64,000 nt of DNA from Candidatus Bathyarchaeia archaeon (lineage in GTDB: Archaea; Thermoproteota; Bathyarchaeia; Bathyarchaeales; Bathycorpusculaceae), in assembly GCA_041447175.1 (NCBI GenBank), contig CP166960.1:507365-571364 (forward strand), read 5' to 3'. The notes beneath the pieces are model-generated. The model was not told the origin of the DNA. It made no database searches and saw only the letters and a program-made list of their open reading frames with translations. A program made the position numbers and the translations under genes. Below, in pieces: positions 25,439 to 34,906 of the stretch; the stretch's first letter is position 1, and each line of letters opens with the position of its first letter.

Positions 25439-26572
25439 CTAATTGGCTTCAGTTGAAGCATCCACTATGCCTTTAATCTCCGCGTTCAAAGCATCCGGCA
25501 AACCCAATATGCCAACATCCATGAAGCCTCGAATAATAAGCGAAACCGCCTTTTCCCTTGACAACTTACGAGTCATAAGGTAAACGATTTCTTTCTCGCT
25601 TATTTTCCCCACTGCAGCTTCATGGGTGATTTCGACACCTTTCTTTCTAGCAATCAGTTCAGGTATGGACTGCAGATACGATTCGTCATCCATGATGAGA
25701 CCGCGGCATTCCAAGTGGCCCTTGCTTTCGGTGTTGTCCCCTTCAATCATGCCTCGAATAATCAGCTTGGAGCCCTCCCGTGAAATAGCTCGGCTAACCA
25801 TTTCTGCTTTGCTGCCTCTGCCCGTCAAAATCGCTTTGGAGCCGATGTCTAGTTGGCTGTTTTTGTGTCCGTACAGAATGCTGTTAAAGCTTGCTCTTGA
25901 GTTGTCGCCTTTGCAGTAAGCTACGGGGTACATCTGCATGTCCCGCACGGGCCGCATTGACACATAGTTAGAAACAAATGTGCCGTTCTCCTCAATTTCC
26001 GTGGCGCTTCGCGGACGCACTTTAGTGTTTTCACCCCACTGATGAATCATGGTGAAGTTCAACATGGCGTTTTTCTTGACGTAGATTTCGCTTATGCCCA
26101 AGTGTGAGGCGCTTTCTATGCTGGAGTGCTGCAGGCAACTGGTAATTATGTGCACTTTGGAGTCCTCTTCGGCGATGATGATGTTGTGCACCCGCTGTTC
26201 AAGGTTTTTTTGTGTAATCATCAAACAAGACTGTAACGGGAACGTAATTTCGGCGCCAGGCATTATGCGCATGAAGTAGCCGCCGCTGTAGTCATCTGCC
26301 ACTTTGCGTGTATATTCATCTTTGTCTTTGCTGACAATTCTCCACATATAATCCTTAACCCAAGGATACTTCTCCAACGCGGCTTTGATATCCATCATTT
26401 CCACTTTGCCTTCGTAGAGTTGATTGATGCTGGAGGCAACAGTTTCTTGGTTCAGGTGAAGAAAGGTCCCTGCGCGGTTTTGGTCCTGCGTTTCTAAGCC
26501 GACTTTTGCGGCTTCTTCCAGAATTTGGTGTGGAATTTTAGTTAACTCACTGTTCTCTTTCGTCTTGCTCAC
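25439..26572 (-). CDS. sufB: SufB/SufD-type Fe-S cluster scaffold
   Basis: The right-handed beta-helix core typical of SufB/SufD is seen with repeated short strands (IIIAEEDSKVHIITSC, FTMIHQWGENTKVRPRS, RSLIMDDESYLQSIPELIA-like region) and the C-terminal EAAVGKISEKEIVYLMTRKL segment. It has 377 residues, shorter than bacterial SufB, and follows sufC with a 26-base overlap. This is the two-gene SufBC arrangement common in archaea, which builds clusters without SufE/SufS neighbours. No cysteine desulfurase is in the window. Confidence 0.88.
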   Translation of the reverse strand: MSKTKENSELTKIPHQILEEAAKVGLETQDQNRAGTFLHLNQETVASSINQLYEGKVEMMDIKAALEKYPWVKDYMWRIVSKDKDEYTRKVADDYSGGYFMRIMPGAEITFPLQSCLMITQKNLEQRVHNIIIAEEDSKVHIITSCLQHSSIESASHLGISEIYVKKNAMLNFTMIHQWGENTKVRPRSATEIEENGTFVSNYVSMRPVRDMQMYPVAYCKGDNSRASFNSILYGHKNSQLDIGSKAILTGRGSKAEMVSRAISREGSKLIIRGMIEGDNTESKGHLECRGLIMDDESYLQSIPELIARKKGVEITHEAAVGKISEKEIVYLMTRKLSREKAVSLIIRGFMDVGILGLPDALNAEIKGIVDASTEAN

Positions 26573-27323
26573 TCTTCCATCCCTCGCGTGTTCGTACTCT
26601 GCATTCTACGCATCCTTCGTAGCCAAGTTTTTTGATATCTTGATAGATGCCCATGGGTTCAGTGAAACAGTGGAACCGGCCACCAAGCAAGATGCATCCG
26701 TAGCCTGCTTTCACATGTTCCAAAATGTCCCCTTTATGTGTGATAATCAAGGCGCTGGCGCCCGATACTTCGGAGTACCGTTGTATTTCATCAGCAATCA
26801 AACGTAAACTTTCTACGTCTACGCCGCTGTCTGGTTCATCAAGCAGCAAAAGTTTGGGTTTTAGGAAAATCAGCTGCAAAATTTCGCTGCGTTTTCTCTC
26901 CCCACCTGAGAAGCCAACGTTAATTTCCCTGTTCAAAAAGCTCGTGAGCCTGAACGCTTCAATCTGTTTCATCTCTTCAGGGCTAAAGTCGTCAGATGCG
27001 CTTTTGCCAAGGCACAGTTTAAGCAAATCCCCAAGTTTTACCCCTGTGATTTCAGGCGGACTCTGGAAGGAGACCACTATCCCCAGTTTAGCGCGTTCAT
27101 CCACGCTCATGTGTGTTATGTCCTGTCCCATGAAGACGATTTGGCCCTCTGTGATTTCATATCCTGGCAGTCCCATGAGCGTGCTTATGAGCGTGGTTTT
27201 TCCTGACCCGTTGGGTCCAAAAAGGATGTGACTCACGCCCTGCTTGAGGCTGAACGTGATGTTCTTTAAAATAAGCTTGCCCTCAACTTTGACGGACAAG
27301 CCCGTGACTTCAAGCGCATCCAT
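26547..27323 (-). CDS. sufC: SufC ATPase of Fe-S assembly
   Basis: An ABC-class ATPase with Walker A FGPNGSGKTTL, signature FSGGERKRSEI, Walker B LLLDEPDSGVDVESL and switch His IITHKGDIL. The SufC-specific Asp-Ser-Gly-Val-Asp and the IRYHVK-like middle place it in the SufC clade. It drives the scaffold encoded just downstream. ATG 27323 is preferred; the frame starts at 27332. Confidence 0.9.
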   Translation of the reverse strand: MDALEVTGLSVKVEGKLILKNITFSLKQGVSHILFGPNGSGKTTLISTLMGLPGYEITEGQIVFMGQDITHMSVDERAKLGIVVSFQSPPEITGVKLGDLLKLCLGKSASDDFSPEEMKQIEAFRLTSFLNREINVGFSGGERKRSEILQLIFLKPKLLLLDEPDSGVDVESLRLIADEIQRYSEVSGASALIITHKGDILEHVKAGYGCILLGGRFHCFTEPMGIYQDIKKLGYEGCVECRVRTREGWKSEQDEREQ

Positions 27324-27362
27324 AACAATCACAAAGCTTTCGGTTGGGGAAAAAATAAACTT

Positions 27363-27683
27363 TTAGCTTACAAAACTCAAAATGAGTTCATCAACTGCCT
27401 GCAAAAACGAATCCTCCAAGTTTACTCCTTGGCGTTCAGCAGAAACAAGCATCATGAAAAGTAGGTCTGAAAGCATTTTTCCGCACTCTTCTGTAGTTGA
27501 TGATTCCTGTGCCTTTTGAGAATCTATTATTTGCTTAGCTAATTCTTCCACTTTTTTGACTAATTGCTCTGGTGAGCTGAATTCGGCTGCTTTGTTTTCA
27601 TCTAGTTTTTCAAATTTTTTGAAGGTTTTCCAAGCAAGATGTTGGGCGTCACGTAATGTTAACGACAAGATTTCCACCTTCAT
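27363..27683 (-). CDS. MazG-like all-alpha nucleotide pyrophosphohydrolase fold
   Basis: A 106-residue helical protein. Segment EECGKMLSDLLFMMLVSAER followed by QGVNLEDSFLQAVDEL is the second half of the MazG fold, where Glu-x2-Glu and Glu-x3-Asp bind metal; part of that set is kept (EE, SD). The first helix pair (RDAQHLAWKTFKKFEKL) is diverged. Enzyme activity is uncertain. It precedes sufC on the same strand. Confidence 0.65.
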   Translation of the reverse strand: MKVEILSLTLRDAQHLAWKTFKKFEKLDENKAAEFSSPEQLVKKVEELAKQIIDSQKAQESSTTEECGKMLSDLLFMMLVSAERQGVNLEDSFLQAVDELILSFVS

Positions 27684-27841
27684 TTAACGGGTAAGCTAAG
27701 AAGATATAACTTTTGGCTTATGTTTCCATGAAGGGTTCAAAAGTTGATTAGTGATTCATAAGATTTTATTTAAAAACTGAAGCATGTTGTTTTGGTTTGA
27801 AGCTGTCGGTCGCGTAGAGTCAACCTTACCTGAGGATTAAG

Positions 27842-30800
27842 ATGCAAAACAAAAACCCGAAAGTTACTGAAGACGAATTCAACCAGCTTTTTCTGGAAGT
27901 TATTGACGAAACTCTATCTGCTCTGGGTGAAAGCGCAAAAACGGCAATATATTTTCATATTGAACAAAAATTCAGCATCAAACGCCAAGATATACCCAGC
28001 CGTATAGATGCCTTTGACCACGCATTAAACACCTTGTTTGGGGTGGGCAGTAAACCCCTTGAACTCATGCTTATGCAGCGGCTTCACGCCAAAGTTAAAA
28101 ACGACTGCAAACCCATGAAGGCCGACGACTTCACCTTCTCAAACTATATAAACACGGTTAAACAAGAATTTGTCACAAAAACCAAAGCCGAAACCACGTT
28201 TTTACCCCGAAACACTCTTGAGCAAGCTGACAACGAGAAATCCAGCAAAGCGAGCTCTTTTGTTGATGCTTTAAACCTGCTTGCTGACCCTGTTTTGATT
28301 GTTGACCAAAAAGGAACCTTTCTTTTCCTAAACGTTGCCTTCGAAAAAGCGATGGGCACTGCCAAGGAAAATTGGTTGGGTAAAAGTTTCTTGGTACTGC
28401 CTTATCTTTCGGAAGATAGCAAAGCACTTGGCTTCAGAAACCTTCAACTTAGGTATAAGGGCATTCAAGTTGAACCCTACGAGTTGGAGGTGACCAACAC
28501 TGCTGGCGAACTTTTTCATTACGAACTGAACGCAAAAAACATTGAATATGCTGGGCAGCAGGCAAACTTGGTAATTTGTCGTGATGTAACGCGACGGAAA
28601 AAAATGGAAAAACGGCTAAAACAATATACAGAAAACTTGGAGTTGCTGGTTGAGGAAAAAGCAGGCAAAATTAAGGAAAGTGAACAGAAACTCAGAGCCA
28701 TCTTGGATGCCTCCCCCGATGCGCTGATGGTTTTTGACCCCGAAGCCACAGTGTTAGACTGCAATGAGGCAACCGTAAAAATGTTTGGCTACGGCGACAA
28801 ATCAGAGTTAATCGGGAAAAACGGCTTAGACTTAGCCTCTGAAAAAGACCAACAAAGAATCACCGAGGTTGCAGAAAACCTGCTCATGCATGGAGGCGCT
28901 TCCAAGAATATTGAATATGAGTTCATAACAAAAAATGGCGCCCAGTTTCCAGGCGAGTTCTCTTTAAGTGTTATACCAGATGACCAAGGGAAACCTGCTT
29001 GTTTTGTAGCAGTGACTAAAGACATAAGCGAACGAAAAAAAGCCCATGAGGAGCTGCTATCTTCAGAACGCGAATACCGAAAACTGGCGCAACAAATTGA
29101 ATTAGCTCAGGAACGCATCACCTATGAGCGAGATAAAGCTCAAACATACCTTGACGTGGCAGATGTCTTGTTGCTTGCATTGGATCCTGAAGGTAACATC
29201 ACCTTACTTAACCGAAAAGGCTGCTCCATATTGGGCTGTGAAATTGAGCCAGTTTTGGGCAAGAACTGGTTTGACCTTTTTGTGCCTCCAGAAGAAAAAA
29301 CGGTGCAACTGTGTGCGCATAAACTGAGGCTTAAGGGGAAAACTTCTCGCCCAGAACATACGGAAAACATTGTTGTCTGCGCGGGCGGGGAACGCCGAAT
29401 TATCGGTTGGCGGCATACACTTGTTAGAACTCGCTGGGGCGAGGTTATTGGCACACTCAGCTCAGGTGAAGACATAACTGAACAAAAAATGGTTCAGGAA
29501 GCACTCAAAGAAAGTGAAGAAAAATTCCGAGGTATAGTGGAAAACTCCAGTGACGTTATAATGCTCACACGCTCCGACGCCTCTATATCTTATTTGAGTC
29601 CAGCTATCTTTGAGTTAACGGGGTATACTCCTGAGGAGTTGTATGTTGACGAGTCTCAAATTTTCCATCCTGATGATGTACAAAAAATAGGTGCCACTTT
29701 GTCTCGCGCTTTGCAGGGTGAACGCGGTTCAAACTTTCAGTACCGAGTGGTAACCAAGGCTGGCGAGACAAGATGGGTTTCTCATTCTTGGTCCCCCATT
29801 TTTGAACATGGAAAGGTGAAACTGGTTGTTAGCATAGTTCGAGATATAACCGAACAGAAGCGGCTAGTTAACGACCTGCAAGCAAGCGAAGAAAGATTCC
29901 GTGCAATAAGCAACTCCGCCTCTGACGCCATAATCTTAGTTAACAAAGAAGAAGAGGTTGTTTACTGGAATCCCGCAGCAGAAAAAACCTTTGGCTACAC
30001 GGAAAAGGAAGCTGTTGGTAAAAAGCTGCCCAAATTCATAGGGGTGCCCAATGAATACCAAAGTTACACTAACATCTTTGAACAATTCGCACAGGAAAAG
30101 CTGTCGCTTAAAAACTTTGAATTGTACGCTTGGAGACGAAACGGCACAGACTTTCGAATCGAACTTTCCTTGTCTTCTATTCTGTTAAAAGAAAAAAACT
30201 GCATTTTGGCAGTTGTGCGGGATATTTCCGAACGCAAAAAAATGGAAGACGCCCTTAAACGGGAACGCGATATGCTAGAAAACATAACGCAAAACATCGG
30301 TGCTGGCTTGACAATCATTGATCGAAATTACCGTATACTCTGGGCAAACAAGTACCTCAAACGGCTCGCTCCCAAAGCTGAAAACAGTTTATGCTATTCC
30401 GTTTATAACCACTTAGACAATGTTTGCCCCGACTGTGGAGTGAAAAAAGTTTTCGAGGGCGCAGCCTACGATGCCCACGAGTACTGCATAAGACGGCCAA
30501 ATGGCGAGGCTGTTTGGAGCGAAATAATTGTCACCCCAATCAAAGACCAACAGGGCAACGTCACAAGTGCTTTAGAGTTAACGGTCGACATAACTGAAAA
30601 GAAACAGCTGCAAGAGAAACTTTTGGAGGAAAAAAACAAGCTGGAGGCTGTAACTGAAAACATCAACGCAGGGCTCCTGATTATCGACCGAAACTATAAC
30701 ATCATTTGGCTAAACAAGCATGGAAAACAAATTTATGGCGATGTTGAACAAAAGAAATGTTATTCCACTATTCATCATCGCAACAGTATTTGCTCAAATT

Positions 30801-31798
30801 GTGGTGTTAAGAAAGTTTTTGAGGGCGCAGCCATAGATACTCGCGTAATAGAACTTCAAACTCCAAAAGATGTCTCTTATCAAGAGATTACTGTTACGCC
30901 TATGAAAGACAAAGATGGCAACGTTGTCGCCGCGTTAGAACTCGCTGTTGATATCACTGAAAAGAAGCGAATGCAAAGTGACCTTGCGCGGTATTCGCAT
31001 AAACTTGAAGACCTGGTTGAACAACGTACCCAACAGCTTAAGCAAGCTCAAGCTAAGCTGGTTAAATCTGAACGGCTTGTAGCTATCGGGGAGTTAGCAG
31101 GCATGGTTGGTCATGACTTGCGGAACCCTCTGACCAGCATCAAAGGCGCAGTTTACTACCTTAAAGCCAAGTACGCCGATGAACTTGATGAAACCGCAAA
31201 AGATATGCTGCTCACAATTGATAAAAGCATAGTTTACTCCAACAAGATAATCAATGACCTGCTTGAGTACAGCCGAGACATCCACCTTGACCTCTCCACG
31301 GCTAATCCGCGCATGCTGCTTAAAAACGCCTTAGCTCTAGTTACGGTGCCTGCAGGCGTAAAAATTGTTGATTTCACCGCTGAAACGCCCTCTCTGAAAG
31401 TGGATTCGGCGAAGATGACCCGCGTGTTTCTGAACATCATCAAAAACGCCTTCGACGCAATGCCTAACGGGGGAGTTTTAAACGTGAAAAGCAAAGAAAC
31501 CCCTGAGGGCTGGGAAATAACCTTTACAGACAACGGCTCCGGCATGACAAAAGAGACTTTAAGCAAACTGTGGACGCCTCTATTCACGACCAAGGCAAAG
31601 GGCATGGGTTTTGGTTTAGCCATCTGTAAACGCATCGTAACCGCGCACGGCGGCAACATCAGTGTTGAAAGTGAAGTTGAAAAGGGCACCCAGTTCACCA
31701 TTACGCTTCCAATTGAACCAAAAACTGCCCCTGAAGACAACTGGATTTACAATCCGCCCTTAACGATGATGACTAACACCGTAAAACCACGCCGTTGA
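27842..31798 (+). CDS. large multi-PAS sensor histidine kinase
   Basis: A 1318-residue soluble kinase with no membrane helix. After a 130-residue N-terminal domain, seven PAS units begin near residues 137, 282, 436, 561, 685, 810 and 933. The phosphoacceptor region is GELAGMVGHDLRNPLTSIKG (His about 1091). The HATPase has FLNIIKNAFDAMPNGG, FTDNGSGM and GFGLAICKRIV. PAS units 6 and 7 share an unusual C-x10-12-C-x2-C pattern followed by GVKKVFEGAA, which could bind a metal or cluster. No response regulator is next to it, so its output is unknown. A signal inside the cell, probably redox, is inferred. Confidence 0.92.
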   Translation: MQNKNPKVTEDEFNQLFLEVIDETLSALGESAKTAIYFHIEQKFSIKRQDIPSRIDAFDHALNTLFGVGSKPLELMLMQRLHAKVKNDCKPMKADDFTFSNYINTVKQEFVTKTKAETTFLPRNTLEQADNEKSSKASSFVDALNLLADPVLIVDQKGTFLFLNVAFEKAMGTAKENWLGKSFLVLPYLSEDSKALGFRNLQLRYKGIQVEPYELEVTNTAGELFHYELNAKNIEYAGQQANLVICRDVTRRKKMEKRLKQYTENLELLVEEKAGKIKESEQKLRAILDASPDALMVFDPEATVLDCNEATVKMFGYGDKSELIGKNGLDLASEKDQQRITEVAENLLMHGGASKNIEYEFITKNGAQFPGEFSLSVIPDDQGKPACFVAVTKDISERKKAHEELLSSEREYRKLAQQIELAQERITYERDKAQTYLDVADVLLLALDPEGNITLLNRKGCSILGCEIEPVLGKNWFDLFVPPEEKTVQLCAHKLRLKGKTSRPEHTENIVVCAGGERRIIGWRHTLVRTRWGEVIGTLSSGEDITEQKMVQEALKESEEKFRGIVENSSDVIMLTRSDASISYLSPAIFELTGYTPEELYVDESQIFHPDDVQKIGATLSRALQGERGSNFQYRVVTKAGETRWVSHSWSPIFEHGKVKLVVSIVRDITEQKRLVNDLQASEERFRAISNSASDAIILVNKEEEVVYWNPAAEKTFGYTEKEAVGKKLPKFIGVPNEYQSYTNIFEQFAQEKLSLKNFELYAWRRNGTDFRIELSLSSILLKEKNCILAVVRDISERKKMEDALKRERDMLENITQNIGAGLTIIDRNYRILWANKYLKRLAPKAENSLCYSVYNHLDNVCPDCGVKKVFEGAAYDAHEYCIRRPNGEAVWSEIIVTPIKDQQGNVTSALELTVDITEKKQLQEKLLEEKNKLEAVTENINAGLLIIDRNYNIIWLNKHGKQIYGDVEQKKCYSTIHHRNSICSNCGVKKVFEGAAIDTRVIELQTPKDVSYQEITVTPMKDKDGNVVAALELAVDITEKKRMQSDLARYSHKLEDLVEQRTQQLKQAQAKLVKSERLVAIGELAGMVGHDLRNPLTSIKGAVYYLKAKYADELDETAKDMLLTIDKSIVYSNKIINDLLEYSRDIHLDLSTANPRMLLKNALALVTVPAGVKIVDFTAETPSLKVDSAKMTRVFLNIIKNAFDAMPNGGVLNVKSKETPEGWEITFTDNGSGMTKETLSKLWTPLFTTKAKGMGFGLAICKRIVTAHGGNISVESEVEKGTQFTITLPIEPKTAPEDNWIYNPPLTMMTNTVKPRR

Positions 31799-31925
31799 AG
31801 TCAATCTCTAACCTTTTTCGCGGGGTTTTGTGGCTTTCTGGTTGATTGACAACTTTTTCATCTGGAGTTTGCCCCGCTTAATTCTTATATTTTGCAGTCT
31901 ACAAAAGATTATATGGCTGTAAGAA

Positions 31926-32123
31926 ATGCTTAAGCGAAATAGAAGTTTGGTTGAGCATTGTGTTTGCCCCTACTGCAAACACACTCTTGAGGTTGTTTTA
32001 GAATCTGACCTGCGTTACGGCGTACACATCACCACAAGAAAAGTTACCCCCCAGTTGTTTCGTAACGAGGCGTTGAATAATTTAGTTACGAAAAAAAGAA
32101 GACTCAACATAAACAATTTCTAA
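31926..32123 (+). CDS. 65-residue protein with one CxxC
   Basis: The product starts LKRNRSLVEHCVCPYCKHTL and has a basic C-terminus (TKKRRLNINNF). The cysteines (C-x-C-x2-C) could form half of a zinc site. A TATA-like GATTATAT at 31907-31914 lies directly before it, so the mRNA would be leaderless or nearly so. No family is recognised. It is the last chromosomal gene before the integrated element. Confidence 0.55.
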   Translation: MLKRNRSLVEHCVCPYCKHTLEVVLESDLRYGVHITTRKVTPQLFRNEALNNLVTKKRRLNINNF

Positions 32124-32256
32124 CCTCAAACCCCCATGAATCCCGCCGTGGCAGGCATCTATGCACCCTTAACTGGCTATCAACGTTCAAAACGTACAGT
32201 TAACTCTGAAAGCACAAAAGCCGACTTTTAAGTTATGGGATTATGCCAAAACTCAG

Positions 32257-32270
32257 GGGATTATTTCGCA
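32257..32270. repeat. left attachment-site repeat (attL)
   Basis: GGGATTATTTCGCA here equals bases 38611-38624. On the minus strand it reads TGC GAA ATA ATC CCC TGA, that is C-E-I-I-P-stop, so it keeps the original 3' end of the radical SAM gene now at 38607. Flanks on the left side (AAAACTCAG) resemble the right copy (AAAACTAA). Confidence 0.8.
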
Positions 32271-32361
32271 CCCCTCTGTAGTGGTGATGTCCCCATCTCC
32301 GCGCCAAAGCTCCCCTTTTTCTTCGTGCTGGGCAAGTTAGCATTCTTTTTGTCTTCGGCGT

Positions 32362-33663
32362 ATGAGGGCTTGTGTTTCTGCTGGGTCGTGTGCTGCTGAT
32401 TATGTTGACCCTGAGGGGAACGAATTTGAGTTAGTCAACGGAAAGCTGCTTCCTAAACGTTACCTCATGCCTGACGGCAAGGTTTACGTTGTTCAAAAAA
32501 TCAGGGGTGAAAATAAGCTTGTTTCGTTTGGAAACAGTCTTTTTGAGTCGCTTTCTGTTTATCGAAAAGACAAGTTTTCGCCGAAGCAAAAGCGCCATTT
32601 TATGAGACTGAGAAGCGGTATGACGCTTGGACAGTATCGGGGGGAAAGGCTTGTTTTTATGACGCTTTCTACGCAATATGACATAAAAAGAGACCGATTC
32701 GGAAATAAGATGGTTGATTCAAACGGGCGTAGTATTCCTGAGAAGCCCAAAGAGCGTAAAGAGAAGCTCAAATTGATGAATTATGCTTTTACTAAGCTCA
32801 AACAGCAGATTGAATATTATTTAACTCAAAAGATGTATGAGCGGTACTGTAAGAAAACTCATCGTGAGCCTTATGTTTATCTTGGGAAATTCAAAAAGAA
32901 AACTGTTAAGTATCCTAAACTTTGGGAACGGTTCCGTTTTAAACTCAAGTATTTTAAAATCAAAACTGATGAGGGCGGCGGGGTTATGCATATTGTTTTT
33001 AGAAAAGGTTACATGGTTCCCAAAATTCCTTTTCAGTGGCTTAGTGATAAGTGGGCGTTGCTTTGGGGTTCTCCGCGGGTCAATATCAAACAAATTGACA
33101 TTACGAGTGCTGAGGGTTTGAGCCTGTACATGGTTGGGCAGTATTTTGCGAAGCAGCCTGTTTTGAGGATGAGTTATGGGCGTCAGTGGGTTTGTGAGGG
33201 CTTCAAGAACTCATTTACGCATCTTGTTGATGTTTATGGTTTTTGGCGTGCAAAGGAAATTTGGGATAGAAACCTTAAGCTTGGGCTTCTTCCTACGGGG
33301 CGTTTGGGGCGTCAGACTCGTTTTCAGCATCGAAAGCTTAAGCCTAAGACTCAGGGTGTTGTTGGGTTTGCTAATTGGTCTTGTTGTTCTCGTCTTGAGG
33401 GTTGCTTTCAGGGTGGTAATTTGTTTTCTTCTAAGACTGTTCAGGCGGTTATTGATTCGCCTAAGTATTTTGAGGTTGTTGATGGCTTGAATATGGTTTA
33501 TACTGTTTTTACTGTTCGGCGTATGAAGCCCCAACTAAGAGAGCCTGACTCCTGCTTGGAATCGATGAAGTGGTGTATGCCTAAGCTTGAGTCTAAATTG
33601 CTTTCAGAGTCTGAAGTTTGGCGTTTGACCCATTCCACGGGCGACGGCAAAACCGTGCTCTGA
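32362..33663 (+). CDS. HUH-like rolling-circle replication initiator (Rep)
   Basis: Three motifs of Rep endonucleases occur in order. Motif 1 is RLVFMTLST near residue 97-104. Motif 2 is GGGVMHIVF near 205-213, where only the first His of HUH (His210) is kept. Motif 3 is YMVGQYFAK with the nicking Tyr-x2-Lys pair Tyr261/Lys264. The region between (WLSDKWALLWGSP) also fits archaeal plasmid and virus Reps. Rep nicks one strand at an origin to start replication. The codon use is T/G-rich, unlike neighbours, as expected for acquired DNA. The start may be GTG or ATG near 32362; the first 20 residues are uncertain. The second His is missing, so activity needs proof. Confidence 0.65.
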   Translation: MRACVSAGSCAADYVDPEGNEFELVNGKLLPKRYLMPDGKVYVVQKIRGENKLVSFGNSLFESLSVYRKDKFSPKQKRHFMRLRSGMTLGQYRGERLVFMTLSTQYDIKRDRFGNKMVDSNGRSIPEKPKERKEKLKLMNYAFTKLKQQIEYYLTQKMYERYCKKTHREPYVYLGKFKKKTVKYPKLWERFRFKLKYFKIKTDEGGGVMHIVFRKGYMVPKIPFQWLSDKWALLWGSPRVNIKQIDITSAEGLSLYMVGQYFAKQPVLRMSYGRQWVCEGFKNSFTHLVDVYGFWRAKEIWDRNLKLGLLPTGRLGRQTRFQHRKLKPKTQGVVGFANWSCCSRLEGCFQGGNLFSSKTVQAVIDSPKYFEVVDGLNMVYTVFTVRRMKPQLREPDSCLESMKWCMPKLESKLLSESEVWRLTHSTGDGKTVL

Positions 33664-34320
33664 TCTCGCTTGATTATTTCAAATGACCTTTGGGCTTCGG
33701 GGAACTCTTGAAAGCTTTGAGTGCTTGACCCTTACGCTTAGTTGCCAATAACTGACGTTTTCTGTACATTATTGTGTCAAATAGGACAAAAACCTATAAA
33801 AACTAACCGATTGTTATATTTGATACAAGTGGAGCGGCTTCACTCAGGTTATGGCTGTACACAGCTACGGGCGGTCTTTTGACCGCTATCGTTCTCTTTC
33901 TGTTCTACACAACTTCATAATTCGTCGTGTGCCCGCGATAGCGCGCGCCCACGCCAACCGCGGCAAGGGACTTTTTGCCATTTTTGCCCAGTACCGGCAA
34001 AAATGCATTGCGAAAAGTACGACGTTTTCTGGCGGGGGCGGCACTTGCGCTTGACAGCCCCTGACCGATGCCCCCTGGGGCAATCGGAGCGTAAGGATAC
34101 CCCGCCAGAAAACTCGCGCTTGCCCGATGGCGAGGGCGCGCAGAAAAGCGGGCACTTAACCGTCGGGCGAGCGAGCGAAGCGAGCGAGCCGAACCGCGCG
34201 ATAGCGCGGTTCCTTTCCTTGTTAGCATATAACAAAAAATCAGATTCAGCAAAACACAACACTGCACTGCAACATCTGGTAAAATCAGAATGACAACTCA
34301 AGAGACATCAAAGCTTGGCT
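33664..34320. other. G+C-rich hairpin-dense non-coding region, possible replication origin
   Basis: No gene is supported in 657 bases. Palindromes are packed closely: GCGGTC-TTTT-GACCGC (33871-33886), a stem CCGATGCCCC/GGGGCAATCGG around 34066-34087, inverted repeats of TTTTCTGGCGGGG near 34025 and 34099, a GAGC/GCTC-type run at 34165-34188, and GAACCGCGC-GATA-GCGCGGTTC (34191-34212). The region directly follows the Rep gene. Rolling-circle origins usually carry a nick hairpin and Rep-binding repeats, so this is the best origin candidate. Open frames here on both strands are artefacts of base composition. Confidence 0.5.
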
Positions 34321-34767
34321 TCATATTTGGAGGTATTTTGTGTACTCTCCAAAGTCTTGGCGCCATTGGTGCTGGGAGCGTTTGCTCCAAGTTGAGAATG
34401 CCTCGTTTACGTGTTTGGTGAATTCTTTTTCTGAGCAGCTGTTTACGGAGCAGAAGTGTTTGACTACTTTGGTGTAGTCGAGCTTTCCCTCATTGGCGAG
34501 TATGCCTGCTAAGCCTATGTGTTTTATGTGGTGGCACATTCTGCAAAGTAGTATGAAGCCCTCAAGTTTTTGTATGTGGGTGGTGTCGTTGTAGCTCCAT
34601 CTTTCGTGTAAGTTCATGGTTCCTGTGGTTTCTCCGCAGATTTGGCATTTTCTGCCGTTCTCTTTTATTATTTGGTCTCTTAGGCGGTTCCACACATCCG
34701 AGGGTAGGAGCCTGTAGAGTGAGGAGTACCAAACGGTTGAAGGCACTAATTCAGCGCTTAACTTCAT
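34321..34767 (-). CDS. HNH endonuclease-like protein
   Basis: The zinc/HNH core is ENGRKCQICGETTGTMNLHE, then the RW turn and LLCRMCHHIKH: two Cys pairs that hold zinc, and the catalytic His in NLHERW. HNH proteins of this size occur in archaeal plasmids and viruses as homing or packaging nucleases. ATG 34767 gives a product starting KLSAELVPSTVW, as in related proteins; an in-frame start lies at 34803. Confidence 0.8.
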   Translation of the reverse strand: MKLSAELVPSTVWYSSLYRLLPSDVWNRLRDQIIKENGRKCQICGETTGTMNLHERWSYNDTTHIQKLEGFILLCRMCHHIKHIGLAGILANEGKLDYTKVVKHFCSVNSCSEKEFTKHVNEAFSTWSKRSQHQWRQDFGEYTKYLQI

Positions 34768-34906
34768 GTAAAGTCCCAAAAAAGTATTCAAATCGGGCAA
34801 CATAACCTTTATGGTTTTCCTTGTATTGGTGACTTATTATAATACTACTTATACTACTTTTTACTTAAATACTAAAAAGATAATGTTATTTTGAGGAATA
34901 TTCAAA

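Noticed and set aside
33857-33875. GCTACGG as the missing 5' strand of the tRNA fragment
   Set aside because: No D arm or anticodon stem follows; the next bases form the GCGGTC hairpin.
33886-34301. Several overlapping frames in the hairpin-rich block
   Set aside because: Arg/Ala/Gly-rich on all strands from base composition; no motif; palindromes explain the region.
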